Shown here: one piece after another, positions 41,024 through 50,820 of the stretch
Numbering within the stretch: position 1 is the stretch's first letter
Layout: each line of letters opens with the position of its first letter
Source: Solibacillus palustris
GTDB lineage: Bacteria; Bacillota; Bacilli; Bacillales_A; Planococcaceae
Assembly (NCBI RefSeq): GCF_022549215.1
Contig: NZ_JAKZFC010000001.1
Span: forward strand, 930,001-994,000
Direction of reading: 5' to 3'
Length of the DNA: 64,000 nucleotides
Notes under the pieces: model-generated
The model's input: the letters and a program-made list of their open reading frames with translations, nothing else
Databases searched by the model: none
Told to the model about the DNA's origin: nothing
Program-made: the position numbers and the translations under genes

Positions 41024-42466
41024 ATGAAGAATCAACTATTTACATCAAAAGAGATTGCAAAAGGATTCTTAGAATCACGCTTTGACACGGATCACACTTT
41101 TGACGTATGCGTAAAAGAAATTACAATCAAAAATCTCCCGACACTGACAGTTTATATTAGTGGATTAGTAAACGGAGACAGCTTGACCAAATTGTTAGCG
41201 AATTTGCAAAGGGAATATGATGAAGAAATAGATGATGAAAATGTCTATTTTGAAGAGCATTTTAACTATCACGATAAAGAACCAGTAACATCAATTGATG
41301 ATTTTCTACTAGGTATTTTAAGTGGCCGAATAGGATTTATCACGTTGAGTGGCTATGCATTTTTAGCGGAGTTTCGCCAATATCCAGGCAGAAGTCCAGA
41401 AGAACCGGATAATGAAAAAGTAATTCGTGGTTCTCGCGACGGCTTCGCAGAAAATGTCATCCAAAATGTAGCGCTTATTCGTCGGCGTATTCGCAGTACA
41501 GAGCTTCGCTATCAAATGCACCGTGTGTCAACTTATGGTCAAACCGATGTTGTTATTGCTTATATGGGCGATTTGGTGAATGAGGATCACTTACAATGGA
41601 TTATCGAACGACTACAACAAATTAAGCATGATGGTCTAACGATGAGTGATAAATCTTTAGAAGAATGGCTGTTTAAGCAAAGATTCCATCCGCTACCATT
41701 TGTTCGTTACACAGAAAGACCTGATATTGTTGCTGCACATTTATTAGAAGGGCATATTGCGATTATTGTGGATACATCTCCTTCAGTTATGCTTATGCCA
41801 GTGACGATGTTTCATTTATTACAGCATGCCGAGGAATATCGCCAAGCACCTCTAATTGGCACGATGATGCGTTTATTACGTTTTGGAGCAGTGCTATTAA
41901 GTTTTTTACTATTACCATTTTGGTACTTGCTCATAACAAATGAGCATATAATACCTGAACAATTATCGTATATAGGTATTAGTGATAAAAGTGAAGTACC
42001 GCTATTTTTGCAACTTATGATAGCAGATACCGGGATTGAATTTTTGCGAATAGCTGCTATTCACACCCCGACGCCATTATCGACCGCAATGGGTTTAATT
42101 GCTGGGATTATAATTGGTCAAATTGCAATTGATGTTGGATTATTTTCTAGTGAAGTGGTACTATACACGGCCATTAGTGCGATATTTACGTTTGCAATAC
42201 CCAATTATGAATTAAGTATTTCGGTGAAGGTATTCCGTTTATTGCTACTTTCGGTAACAGCACTATTTGGAATAAATGGATTTTTTATTGGAATTTTTGC
42301 GATATTCACGTATTTATGCGCATTAAAACCGATGAAAGTCCCTTATTTATGGCCGCTTGTTCCATTCTTCCCTAAAGCATTCTTACGAGTGTTTATTCGC
42401 TTTCCAATGTCAGATGACGCGTTGCGACCATATATCATTGGTGCTAAACAGCGAAAACGCGCATGA
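41024..42466 (+). CDS. spoVAF: Spore protein SpoVAF (GerA-type)
   Basis: A 480-residue protein of the GerA/SpoVAF family. The large N-terminal cytosolic domain (to about 280) contains GSRDGFAENVIQNVALIRRRIRS and GHIAIIVDTSPSVMLMP. Five or so membrane segments follow (about 285-455). In B. subtilis it is the last gene of spoVAA-AF, made in the forespore under sigma-G. Here it begins four bases after sigF and no spoVAA-AE genes are present, so it is joined directly to the spoIIA operon. Confidence 0.9.
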   Translation: MKNQLFTSKEIAKGFLESRFDTDHTFDVCVKEITIKNLPTLTVYISGLVNGDSLTKLLANLQREYDEEIDDENVYFEEHFNYHDKEPVTSIDDFLLGILSGRIGFITLSGYAFLAEFRQYPGRSPEEPDNEKVIRGSRDGFAENVIQNVALIRRRIRSTELRYQMHRVSTYGQTDVVIAYMGDLVNEDHLQWIIERLQQIKHDGLTMSDKSLEEWLFKQRFHPLPFVRYTERPDIVAAHLLEGHIAIIVDTSPSVMLMPVTMFHLLQHAEEYRQAPLIGTMMRLLRFGAVLLSFLLLPFWYLLITNEHIIPEQLSYIGISDKSEVPLFLQLMIADTGIEFLRIAAIHTPTPLSTAMGLIAGIIIGQIAIDVGLFSSEVVLYTAISAIFTFAIPNYELSISVKVFRLLLLSVTALFGINGFFIGIFAIFTYLCALKPMKVPYLWPLVPFFPKAFLRVFIRFPMSDDALRPYIIGAKQRKRA

Positions 42467-42568
42467 ACGCACATTGCATGACACACTTTCCTATGTTAAA
42501 GTTCTCATATAATATTTTGTGATTTTTATGAATATTAGTGCGACTAATCGTAGTTAGGGGAGAATGAC

Positions 42569-43888
42569 ATGCATTTTTATGGTACACAACAAGTAAACGA
42601 ACAAGGAAATTTAATGATTGGTGGCGTTGACACAGTAGAGTTAGCAAAACAATATGGAACTCCTTTATTCGTTTACGATACTGCGTTAATCCGAAAACGC
42701 GCGCGTGGCTTTATTGATACATTTGAAAAATTAGGTGTAACAGCACAAGTTGCATATGCTTCAAAAGCATTTGCTTGTGTAGCAGTGTATCAATTAGCTG
42801 CACAAGAAAATTTATCGCTTGATGTTGTATCAGGAGGCGAATTATTTACTGCCATTAAAGCAGGATTCCCAGCAGAACGCATTCACTTCCACGGTAACAA
42901 TAAATCGATTGCTGAACTTGAGTTAGCATTCGATACGAAAATTGGCTGTATCGTAGTAGATAATTTCTATGAAATCACTGTTATAAAAGAAATCGCGCAA
43001 AGAAAAAATCAAAAGATGAACGTATTATTACGTGTGACACCTGGTGTTGAAGCACATACACATGACTTTATTACAACAGGTCAAGCAGATTCGAAATTTG
43101 GCTTTGACTTAAATAACGGTCAAGCAGATGAAGCATTTAAACTAGTTGTTAATGATGAATTCATCAACCTTTTAGGATTACACTGTCATATCGGTTCGCA
43201 AATTTTCGAAACAGAGGGTTTTAGCTTAGCGGCTGGCAAAGTAATGCAAAAAATGGGTGTTTGGAAACAAGAACATGGCTTTGAAGCAACAGTACTAAAC
43301 TTAGGTGGCGGCTTTGGTATTCGCTATACAGCAGAAGACAAGCCGCTTGAACCTCATGAGTATGTAGCCGATATGATTAAAACTGTGCAAGCAGAAAGCG
43401 AAAAATTAAGCTTAACAATGCCTGAAATTTGGATTGAGCCAGGCCGTTCGTTAGTAGGAGATGCGGGAACGTCTCTTTACACAATTGGCTCGCAAAAAAC
43501 AGTACCTGGCTTGCGCGAATATATCGCGGTTGATGGTGGGATGAGCGATAATATCCGACCAGCATTATATGATGCAAAATATGAGGCTGTTATTGCGAAC
43601 AAAGCGAACAACGCAAAAACAAGTACATATACTGTAGCAGGAAAGCTTTGTGAATCAGGTGATAAATTAATCATCGATGCTGCCTTACAAAAGGTGGAGA
43701 CAGGTGATATTTTAGCAATGTTCTGTACTGGGGCATACGGCTATTCAATGGCATCAAACTACAACCGTGTTCCACGTCCTGCAGTAGTATTTGTAGAAAA
43801 TGGGGAGCATCAATTAGCTATTCAACGTGAAAGTTATGAAAATTTAGTTGTAAATGATCTACCGTTAACATTAAAAAAGGGTGAGTAA
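42569..43888 (+). CDS. lysA: Diaminopimelate decarboxylase
   Basis: Catalyses the last step of lysine synthesis from meso-diaminopimelate. It is 439 residues, an alanine-racemase-type PLP barrel enzyme. PLP Lys66 lies in VAYASKAFAC, the glycine-rich phosphate site GGGFGIRY near 245, EPGRSLVGDAG near 290, and CESGDKL near 363. A TTAGGGGAG ribosome binding site precedes the ATG. TATAAT at the AT-rich upstream stretch is a probable -10. The position after spoVAF is as in B. subtilis. Confidence 0.96.
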   Translation: MHFYGTQQVNEQGNLMIGGVDTVELAKQYGTPLFVYDTALIRKRARGFIDTFEKLGVTAQVAYASKAFACVAVYQLAAQENLSLDVVSGGELFTAIKAGFPAERIHFHGNNKSIAELELAFDTKIGCIVVDNFYEITVIKEIAQRKNQKMNVLLRVTPGVEAHTHDFITTGQADSKFGFDLNNGQADEAFKLVVNDEFINLLGLHCHIGSQIFETEGFSLAAGKVMQKMGVWKQEHGFEATVLNLGGGFGIRYTAEDKPLEPHEYVADMIKTVQAESEKLSLTMPEIWIEPGRSLVGDAGTSLYTIGSQKTVPGLREYIAVDGGMSDNIRPALYDAKYEAVIANKANNAKTSTYTVAGKLCESGDKLIIDAALQKVETGDILAMFCTGAYGYSMASNYNRVPRPAVVFVENGEHQLAIQRESYENLVVNDLPLTLKKGE

Positions 43889-43891
43889 TCG

Positions 43892-44005
43892 TTGAAACTA
43901 TCGAAGCAGGCGAAATGGGGTTTGGGGCTGTTAGTAGGTATTATTATGTGGTCTCTACTTTTCATTTACGTAATTAGTCCATTAGTTAATAAAATGTCAA
44001 ATTAG
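43892..44005 (+). CDS. Tiny single-pass membrane protein after lysA
   Basis: A 37-residue frame starts with TTG, behind AAAAAAGGGTGAG within the last codons of lysA. The protein has a basic amphipathic start (LKLSKQAKWG), then one membrane helix (LGLLVGIIMWSLLFIYVI) and a short polar end. Good start signals, close linkage to lysA (3 bp) and a sensible membrane topology support it. Its function is unknown, and it would be missed by length cut-offs. Confidence 0.5.
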   Translation: MKLSKQAKWGLGLLVGIIMWSLLFIYVISPLVNKMSN

Positions 44006-44104
44006 TAAACTGTCACTCGCATTGTAACGTTGGAAAATTGTGTTATTGCATTTCTTGTTATCTTTTGATAGGATTTGCAATGGTAGAATTGAGGGAATGT
44101 GAAA

Positions 44105-44470
44105 ATGTTAGTTCGGTATAAAAAAGCACTTGAAAAAATTGCGATGGGATTAATTTCATTAATGCCACAAGAAAAAGATATCAAACGCTTAATGGAAACC
44201 ATTCAACAATATGATCAAAACGAGAATTGGACATTGTATTTGTGGAAAAAGGATGACGAATATGTAGGTGCTGTCGGGATTGTGGAAGAAAACGATGTAG
44301 TAACATTGCAACATATTACGGTAATCCCATCTTATCGTGGCGAAGGTGTAGCTTTAAAAATGTTACAAGAGCTTAAAGAAATGGGCTATGACAAAATTGT
44401 TGCCAATGATGAGACACATTCATTTGTTCAAAAGTGTAAACCTATATTAAATAACGAAGCAGATAATTAA
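44105..44470 (+). CDS. ribT: GNAT-family protein RibT
   Basis: A 121-residue GNAT-fold protein. The start ATG at 44105 is eight bases after GAGGGA. The beginning LVRYKKALEKIAMGLISLMPQEKDIKRL is strongly like B. subtilis RibT. The acetyl-CoA loop is VIPSYRGEGVALKML near 77-91. In B. subtilis ribT closes the ribDGBAHT operon, but here it stands alone between lysA and ypuF with none of the riboflavin biosynthesis genes. Its substrate is not known. A bidirectional terminator follows. Confidence 0.85.
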   Translation: MLVRYKKALEKIAMGLISLMPQEKDIKRLMETIQQYDQNENWTLYLWKKDDEYVGAVGIVEENDVVTLQHITVIPSYRGEGVALKMLQELKEMGYDKIVANDETHSFVQKCKPILNNEADN

Positions 44471-44481
44471 CTTTGCTTCAA

Positions 44482-44522
44482 TATAAAAAGATGAAATGGT
44501 ACATAGGCCATTTCATCTTTTT
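44482..44522. terminator. Bidirectional terminator between ribT and ypuF
   Basis: AAAAAGATGAAATGG (44485-44499) pairs exactly with CCATTTCATCTTTTT (44508-44522). Confidence 0.85.
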
Positions 44523-44529
44523 CATTTTC

Positions 44530-45054
44530 CTATTGGTTCCTTGATGTTTTATCATTTGTGTTTTTTAACTTATTCACTTCACGCAAAGCGATAATATCGG
44601 AACGGTCACGTAGCATATGTTTATTAAGTAGGAAGTGTGGGTCAAGTGGTGGTGTTGCTATGATTTTATCAAGCACAGCTATGTGAAGCTCTGGATGGTT
44701 AATCGGAATTTTAATACGCGTGAACTTTTCGTGAGCTGTTATACGTTTATGTTGTAGCTGCATGTCCGCTATCAATTGTTCAAAGTAGACATAATCAAAA
44801 TATGGTGAATTTTTATTGCTTTTAAAATTGTTGATCGCTTTTTGAAATATCCGATCGGCGCCATTGAAATTTTCGCGACGCCAATGATACATACCTGTAG
44901 CAAGCTGGACATAGCCTACAAGTGAGTGAAGTTTTTCACCAGGTGCGACTTCCTTCCAATATTCTTCTAATACTTCATGGCATTCAAAATAGTCCTCATT
45001 GCCATTAAAATAAGCACAGTACTCAATAAACAGTGGGTGAAACAAAGGATGCAT
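44530..45054 (-). CDS. ypuF: DUF309 family protein (YpuF-like)
   Basis: A 174-residue helical protein. The DUF309 signature is FNGNEDYFECHEVLEEYWKE near 16-35, followed by HSLVGYVQLATGMYHWRRENFNGADRIFQKA. The family function is unknown. B. subtilis ypuF lies just before scpA, as here, though on this strand the gene is divergent from scpA. An AAGGAGTCC ribosome binding site precedes the ATG. Confidence 0.82.
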   Translation of the reverse strand: MHPLFHPLFIEYCAYFNGNEDYFECHEVLEEYWKEVAPGEKLHSLVGYVQLATGMYHWRRENFNGADRIFQKAINNFKSNKNSPYFDYVYFEQLIADMQLQHKRITAHEKFTRIKIPINHPELHIAVLDKIIATPPLDPHFLLNKHMLRDRSDIIALREVNKLKNTNDKTSRNQ

Positions 45055-45243
45055 TGTGGACTCCTTTCGAATATACTTAATGATGGATTAAAACAAATGA
45101 TACCAATGATAACTGTAAATTTTAGTATAGCATGTATCAAATAATTATAATGTATGGTGTGTTTTGAGCTTCGAAATCTATTAACGATACTCGTATGTTT
45201 AATTATACAATTAATCCAATTTTAAAAGATAGGTGACTTGAAT

Positions 45244-46026
45244 ATGTCTTATGAAGTAAAGCTAGAGGCTTTTAGTGGGCCACTGGATTTATTGTTACAT
45301 TTAATTAACCGCCTGGAAATTGATATATATGATATTCCAATGGCAGAGCTGACGGAACAATATATTGACCATATCCATGCGATGCAAACGCTTGAGCTAA
45401 ATGAAGCAAGCGAATACTTAGTTATGGCGGCAACATTACTTGCTATTAAAAGTCGCACGCTCATTCCGATTAATGAGGGCGAAATAGATGCAGAAGAATT
45501 CGAAGTCGATGAAATGGATCCACGTGACGAATTAGTAGCACGTTTAATCGAGTATAAAAAGTATAAGGAAGCAGCAGTCCAATTACAAGAACTTGAAAGT
45601 GAACGTGGGCAAGTATTTACAAAAGCTCCTGCTGATTTATCGGATTATATGCCGAAAGAGCAAATGACATTATTCGATACAAATGTCAATGTATACGATA
45701 TGTTAAGCGCATTCCAAAAGTTATTGCGTCGCAAACAGTTGAAAAAACCATTATCAACAAGAATAGCACGTCAGGAAATTTCAGTAAAAGAACAAATGCA
45801 TACGGTCGTCAATATTTTAAAGCAATCAGGTGGGAAAATGTTGTTTTCACAGTTATTCGAATCAGATGACAAACCAATGCTTGTACTGACATTTTTAACA
45901 TTACTGGAGCTGATGAAACGTCAAGTTGTTTTTGTAGAACAAGAAAATAACTTTGATGATTTATCTGTATTGCTAAAGAAGGAGGAGATTGACGATGAAC
46001 TCGAACAAATTATTGAGCCGAATTGA
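45244..46026 (+). CDS. scpA: Segregation and condensation protein A
   Basis: The kleisin subunit of the bacterial SMC-ScpAB condensin, 260 residues. The N-terminal domain starts YEVKLEAFSGPLDLLLHLINRLEIDIYDIPMAELTEQYIDHI, fully typical. A flexible acidic middle and a winged-helix C-terminus (from about 190) follow. The ATG at 45244 is eight bases after ATAGGTGA; a TTG at 45238 is too near. It overlaps scpB by 32 bases. Confidence 0.95.
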   Translation: MSYEVKLEAFSGPLDLLLHLINRLEIDIYDIPMAELTEQYIDHIHAMQTLELNEASEYLVMAATLLAIKSRTLIPINEGEIDAEEFEVDEMDPRDELVARLIEYKKYKEAAVQLQELESERGQVFTKAPADLSDYMPKEQMTLFDTNVNVYDMLSAFQKLLRRKQLKKPLSTRIARQEISVKEQMHTVVNILKQSGGKMLFSQLFESDDKPMLVLTFLTLLELMKRQVVFVEQENNFDDLSVLLKKEEIDDELEQIIEPN

Positions 46027-46582
46027 GGCATTATTATTCGTGGCAGGCGATGAAGGTATGACAGCAAAACAGCTTGCACAATATATTGAAGTGGAAATAA
46101 TGGATATTGAAGCAGGGTTAAGCGAGCTACAATCACAATATGATGACGAAGAATCACGCGGCATCACATTAAAAGAGCTTGCGGGTACCTACCAACTTAC
46201 AACAAAACCGGAAGTAGCTGATACATTAAAAAGATTAATTGAAAACCCGACCAACCAAGTATTAACGGCAGCTTCCTTAGAAGTACTTTCAATTATTGCG
46301 TACAAGCAGCCGATTACTCGTGCAGAAGTAGAAGATATACGTGGGGTAAAAAGTGAGCGACCAATTGCGACGCTTGTATCCCGAGCATTAGTGCAAGAAG
46401 TAGGTCGAGCAGAAGGAACAGGCCGTGCGATTTTATATGGTACAACGAAGGAATTTTTAAATTACTTTGGCTTAAAAAATATTAATGAGCTTCCACCATT
46501 GCCAGAAGATGTGGATGCAGATGATGAACAACCGACTGATTTATTTTTAACGAAATTCCAGGAAACATTTAATCAAAATTAA
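45995..46582 (+). CDS. scpB: Segregation and condensation protein B
   Basis: A 195-residue tandem winged-helix protein of the SMC complex. It begins NKLLSRIEALLFVAGDEGMTAKQLAQYIE and carries LEVLSIIAYKQPITRAEVEDIRGVKSE, the ScpB signature, then GRAEGTGRAILYGTT. The ATG at 45995 is eight bases after AAGGAGGA, a site placed within the end of scpA. A short acidic tail follows. The dacB-like gene starts 13 bp later. Confidence 0.95.
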   Translation: MNSNKLLSRIEALLFVAGDEGMTAKQLAQYIEVEIMDIEAGLSELQSQYDDEESRGITLKELAGTYQLTTKPEVADTLKRLIENPTNQVLTAASLEVLSIIAYKQPITRAEVEDIRGVKSERPIATLVSRALVQEVGRAEGTGRAILYGTTKEFLNYFGLKNINELPPLPEDVDADDEQPTDLFLTKFQETFNQN

Positions 46583-46595
46583 AAGGAGTGGTCCG

Positions 46596-47576
46596 TTGAA
46601 AAAATGGATAGTGAGTTTAGTAATTATTCTGTTTGTTGGCTTTCATTCAAATCAAGTAAATGCTGCCTATGCAAGTTATGTAGTTATTGATGCCGAAAAT
46701 GGTCGTACATTGGTCGGACAAAATGAACACGAGCGCTTACCAATAGCAAGCTTAACAAAAATTTGGACGGCTTTAATCGTACTGGAACGTAGTGAGTTAA
46801 CGGATTTAGTGTATGTTTCAAGTCGGGCAGCTTCAGTGGAGGGTTCTTCAATTTATTTAGAACAGGGACAAACCTATACAATCGACTATTTAGTACATGG
46901 CCTTATGATGCAATCAGGCAATGACGCAGCAACTGCATTAGCCGAGCATGTAGGAGGCTCTATTGAAGGCTTCGTCTATTTAATGAATGAAAAGGCAAAA
47001 TTGCATCAACTTACAAACACCTATTTCACCAATCCAACGGGCTTACATGATGATAAGCATTTATCGTCTGCCTATGATACAGCAAAAATGTTACAAATCG
47101 CAATGCAAAATGAGGAATTTCAAAAAGTTGCCTCAACAAAAGTTTTTTCGCAAGGAATGACGTGGAAAAACAAGCATCGCTTACTTCACGAAGATGTTGG
47201 GGCAATCGCTGGAAAAACAGGGTATACAAAAGTAGCAAGCCGCACACTTGCTACTTTTTTTAAACGGGAACAAAAATCATTTGTGGTCGTCACATTAAAT
47301 GAAGGGAATGATTGGCATATTCACAAGGAATTGGCTAATTATATAGATGCAAATTTTTCGAATGAAGTTATTGTAAAAAAAGGTATTTACAAAACGAATG
47401 GCCTGTCCGTTTCGGTTGAAGAACCAATCCAAATGCTTTTAAGAAAAGGAGAGCACCCTAAGCTTCAGCACATACTTCTTGTATCTAGGCATCCTGAGTC
47501 AAAGCGAGCAGCTTGGCGCGTATTTGAAGGTGATCGTGTCGTCGCATCAAAACTTGTACAAATTAAGACGCGTTAG
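46596..47576 (+). CDS. dacB: D-alanyl-D-alanine carboxypeptidase, S11 family (DacB/PBP5*-like)
   Basis: A 326-residue exported peptidase. The start is TTG behind AAAAGGAGTGG. A signal peptide ends near VNAA (about residue 23). Active-site motifs are Ser52-x-x-Lys55 (IASLTKIW), SGN near 108 (QSGNDAAT) and KTG near 208 (AGKTGYTK). By place after scpB and before rluB it corresponds to dacB of B. subtilis, which makes the spore-cortex enzyme PBP5*. It is shorter than that protein (about 380) and spmA/spmB are missing, so a spore role is an inference. Confidence 0.85.
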   Translation: MKKWIVSLVIILFVGFHSNQVNAAYASYVVIDAENGRTLVGQNEHERLPIASLTKIWTALIVLERSELTDLVYVSSRAASVEGSSIYLEQGQTYTIDYLVHGLMMQSGNDAATALAEHVGGSIEGFVYLMNEKAKLHQLTNTYFTNPTGLHDDKHLSSAYDTAKMLQIAMQNEEFQKVASTKVFSQGMTWKNKHRLLHEDVGAIAGKTGYTKVASRTLATFFKREQKSFVVVTLNEGNDWHIHKELANYIDANFSNEVIVKKGIYKTNGLSVSVEEPIQMLLRKGEHPKLQHILLVSRHPESKRAAWRVFEGDRVVASKLVQIKTR

Positions 47577-47765
47577 GGTGTACAAATTATTAAGATGAAT
47601 TTAGATGCTTAACTTTCGATATGCAATCGACAAGATGTAATCAAATATAGCATATTCTCTTTTCTAATATAACGAAGTATGACATAATCAAAAACGTAAA
47701 AACTGTGAATACGTACGCTGTGAAGCTTGCGTTATTTGCGAACTATCAATCAATGAGGTGAACTT

Positions 47766-48509
47766 ATGGAACGATTACAGAAAGTGATTGCATACGCAGG
47801 TGTAGCATCACGTCGTAAAGCAGAGCAATTAATTTTAGAAGGTAAAGTAAAGGTAAACGGAAAAGTTATTAAAGAACTTGGGACAAAAGTTTCGAATTCG
47901 GATGATATCGAAGTAGAAGGCGTGAAATTAGAAAAAGAAGACAAAGTGTACTTCTTGCTCTATAAACCACGTGGCTATATTTCGGCTGTCACGGATGACA
48001 AAGGTCGTAAAACAGTAACAGATATTTTCAAAAAGCATGTACATCAACGTATTTTCCCAGTTGGTCGTTTAGATTACGATACAACAGGCTTACTATTATT
48101 AACGAATGATGGGGAGTTCTCAAACCTAATGACGCACCCAAAATTCAAAATTGATAAAACGTATATCGCGCGTGTTAAGGGTGTACCAACGAAGCAAGGG
48201 TTAATGAAGCTACAGGGCGGAGTTAAGCTTGAAGATGGTAAAACGGCACCAGCGAAAGTAAGTATGACAAGCTTCGATGAAAAAGCAGGCAAAGCGATTT
48301 GTGAAATTACCATTCACGAAGGCCGTAACCGCCAAGTACGTCGTATGTTCGAAGCAATTGGTACACCAGTTGTGAAATTAAAACGTGAGCGCTTCGCATT
48401 CCTAGATTTAACAGGTCTTTCACCAGGTGAATACCGTCAGTTAACGAAGCACGAAGTAAAATTATTACGCGTATTAGCTGAAACTGGTAAAATTGATTCC
48501 AATAGATAG
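47766..48509 (+). CDS. rluB: Ribosomal large-subunit pseudouridine synthase B
   Basis: A 247-residue RsuA/RluB-family enzyme that modifies 23S rRNA. The N-terminal S4 RNA-binding domain (about 2-60) has RLQKVIAYAGVASRRKAEQLILEGKVKVNGK. The catalytic Asp is in FPVGRLDYDTTGLLLLTNDGE near 102. The end has HEGRNRQVRRMFEAIG near 180. It corresponds to B. subtilis ypuL, directly before resA. A GAGGTGAAC ribosome binding site precedes the ATG. Confidence 0.94.
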   Translation: MERLQKVIAYAGVASRRKAEQLILEGKVKVNGKVIKELGTKVSNSDDIEVEGVKLEKEDKVYFLLYKPRGYISAVTDDKGRKTVTDIFKKHVHQRIFPVGRLDYDTTGLLLLTNDGEFSNLMTHPKFKIDKTYIARVKGVPTKQGLMKLQGGVKLEDGKTAPAKVSMTSFDEKAGKAICEITIHEGRNRQVRRMFEAIGTPVVKLKRERFAFLDLTGLSPGEYRQLTKHEVKLLRVLAETGKIDSNR

Positions 48510-48614
48510 GTAGTGGAAACGTTCATAAAGGATTCAAAATAAAGCAATTTTAATTTTGTAATAATTTGCTATAATTACAAACAGTAGTTGCGAAAAAGGA
48601 AGGAGGTTTTCTAT

Positions 48615-49148
48615 TTGGAACAAAAGAAAAAGCGTTCGATTATGCGCGGTGTGATTCTTGCAATTTTAGCTTTAGCCATTGGATATACTATTTATGCCGC
48701 CGTAACGAAAGATAAAATAGAACTGATTACAGCTGGTGCTGAGGCACCGGACTTTGAAGTGGTCGATTTAAATGGTGAAAAACATCGCTTAAAGGAATAT
48801 AAAGGTCAGGGTGTGTTACTAAATTTCTGGGGTACATGGTGTGAGCCTTGTGAACGAGAGTTTCCTGCAATGGAACGTCAATACGAGTCATTTAAAAAGC
48901 AAGGTGTAGAAATAATTGCTGTGAACTTTGCGCAATCTGAATTTGAAGTAAGCAAATATGTGACGAATATGGGCATGACATTCCCGGTTGCTATCGATAA
49001 AACAAAAAGTGTATTCACTGCCTATAATATCGGCCCACTACCAACTTCGATTTTTATTAAACCAGATGGTACGATTGACCGAATAATAACAGGTGAAATG
49101 AGCGAGGTAGAAATCATTCAATATTTAGAATCAATAAAGCCGGAATAG
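48615..49148 (+). CDS. resA: Thiol-disulphide oxidoreductase ResA
   Basis: A membrane-anchored thioredoxin-like protein that reduces apocytochrome c haem-binding cysteines. The start is a TTG at 48615, eight bases after AAGGAGGT. It has 177 residues with an N-terminal anchor (about 10-30) and the active site CEPC (Cys76, Cys79) in FWGTWCEPCERE, plus the later cis-Pro region PLPTSIFIKPDG. resB and resC follow in the same operon. Confidence 0.94.
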   Translation: MEQKKKRSIMRGVILAILALAIGYTIYAAVTKDKIELITAGAEAPDFEVVDLNGEKHRLKEYKGQGVLLNFWGTWCEPCEREFPAMERQYESFKKQGVEIIAVNFAQSEFEVSKYVTNMGMTFPVAIDKTKSVFTAYNIGPLPTSIFIKPDGTIDRIITGEMSEVEIIQYLESIKPE

Positions 49149-49161
49149 GAGTTTTTACGCA

Positions 49162-50820
49162 ATGAATAAAATACTTTGTGAATGCGGGCATGAAAATTCA
49201 GAAGGCACGAATCTCTGTCAAAAATGCGGTTCTCCTTTAACGGAAGAGGAAAAAAGCAAAAAAATTGCAGACATGCGCTATGAAGGTACAGCCATTCGTT
49301 CAAAAACTTATAACAAGTCAATTATTGATAAAATTTGGAATTTCTTTTCGAGTGTTAAAGTAGGGATTGCACTCATTATCATCAATTTAATAGCAGCATC
49401 GATTGGTACGATTTTACCGCAGGAGTTTTACATTAGTGTCGCAACAGACGCGGAAAAAAAGCAGTACTACTCAGATGTTTATGGTTGGTTCGGTGAAATT
49501 TACTATGCGTTAGGTTTATCGGATCTTTATTCATCCCTATGGTTCCAAATACTTGTATTAATGTTAGGTGTGTCCATAATTATTGCCAGTATTGACCGTG
49601 GTTTCCCGTTACATAAATCTTTAAAAAATCAACGAGTAAAACGACATATTAATTTCATGAGGCGTCAGCGAGTAGTTGCAAACGGTGTTGCTACTGGGCA
49701 ACAAGAGCAGACATTAGAACTAGTTGAACAAAAATTAAAAAATTTAAAATACAAAGTACGCCGTGAAGATAACGCAGTCATGGCTGAAAAGGGCCGTTTC
49801 TCTCGTTACGGTGCCTATGTCAATCACGTCGGCTTAATCGTCTTTATAGTTGGAGTTATGCTGCATTTAGTACCAGGCTTTTACGTTGATGAATCCATGT
49901 GGCTACGTGAGGGCGAAACACGTGCAATTCCAGGTATGGACGGTTATTTCTTGAAAAATGATAAATTCATTTTAGAAACGTATGACAATGATCCGCAAGG
50001 TGAGCAACTAAAGCAAGGTATTAATACGATGGCGAAAAACTATCAAACAAATGTTACCTTGTACAAGCAAGCTGATGACGCGGTTCCTGGACAAGCTGAT
50101 AATTTACAAGAAGTGAAGTCTTATGAAATCCGTGTCAATCACCCATTAAAGCATGATGGATATGGAGTATATCAAATGGATTACCGTTTAAATGAGTTAA
50201 AAACGATGATTTTTGATTTATCGAATAAAGCAACTCAAGAATCGCTTGGTCAGATTAGCATCGATTTAACAAACCCGCAAGATGAGTACGATTTAGGAAA
50301 TGGTGCAAAGGTACGCTTAATGGGCTACTACCCTGACTTCTCAGGCTTTAAAGAGGGCGTACCGCAAACAGCGACACAAACTCCAAATAACCCAGCGTTC
50401 ATTTTCAAAATGATTACGCCTGAAACGCCAGATGGAGAAACAAGCTTTGTAGCGATACAGCAAACGCTTGAGCCGGATGGGGAAAATATGTACAAAATGA
50501 AGTTTTCGAATGTAGAAATGCGTAATATGTCGGGCTTAATGGTTCGCCATGATAAAACAATACCGATGTTATTTGTGGGGGGTATTATTTTCATGATTGG
50601 TGTAGCGATTGGTTCATATTGGAATCACCGTCGTATTTGGATAGAGCAGTTTGAAGATGGAACGATCCGTTTAGCTGCACATACAAATAAAAACTGGTTT
50701 GGCATCAAAAAGGATTTAGATGCGCTAACGAGCCATGCACATTTACCACAATATATTGACCAACATGAACTAGACAATATTGAAAAGGCTGAAACAGAAA
50801 AGGAAGGTAAAACCTCATGA
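49162..50820 (+). CDS. resB: Cytochrome c biogenesis protein ResB
   Basis: A 552-residue membrane protein of the system II haem-delivery complex. An N-terminal zinc ribbon ([18 protein letters not shown], about 6-23) is followed by membrane segments near 65-85, 125-145 and 220-240. A large outer domain follows (about 245-455) and a last helix near 470-490. The segment [24 protein letters not shown] is typical. It overlaps resC by four bases (ATGA). Confidence 0.93.
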   Translation: MNKILCECGHENSEGTNLCQKCGSPLTEEEKSKKIADMRYEGTAIRSKTYNKSIIDKIWNFFSSVKVGIALIIINLIAASIGTILPQEFYISVATDAEKKQYYSDVYGWFGEIYYALGLSDLYSSLWFQILVLMLGVSIIIASIDRGFPLHKSLKNQRVKRHINFMRRQRVVANGVATGQQEQTLELVEQKLKNLKYKVRREDNAVMAEKGRFSRYGAYVNHVGLIVFIVGVMLHLVPGFYVDESMWLREGETRAIPGMDGYFLKNDKFILETYDNDPQGEQLKQGINTMAKNYQTNVTLYKQADDAVPGQADNLQEVKSYEIRVNHPLKHDGYGVYQMDYRLNELKTMIFDLSNKATQESLGQISIDLTNPQDEYDLGNGAKVRLMGYYPDFSGFKEGVPQTATQTPNNPAFIFKMITPETPDGETSFVAIQQTLEPDGENMYKMKFSNVEMRNMSGLMVRHDKTIPMLFVGGIIFMIGVAIGSYWNHRRIWIEQFEDGTIRLAAHTNKNWFGIKKDLDALTSHAHLPQYIDQHELDNIEKAETEKEGKTS

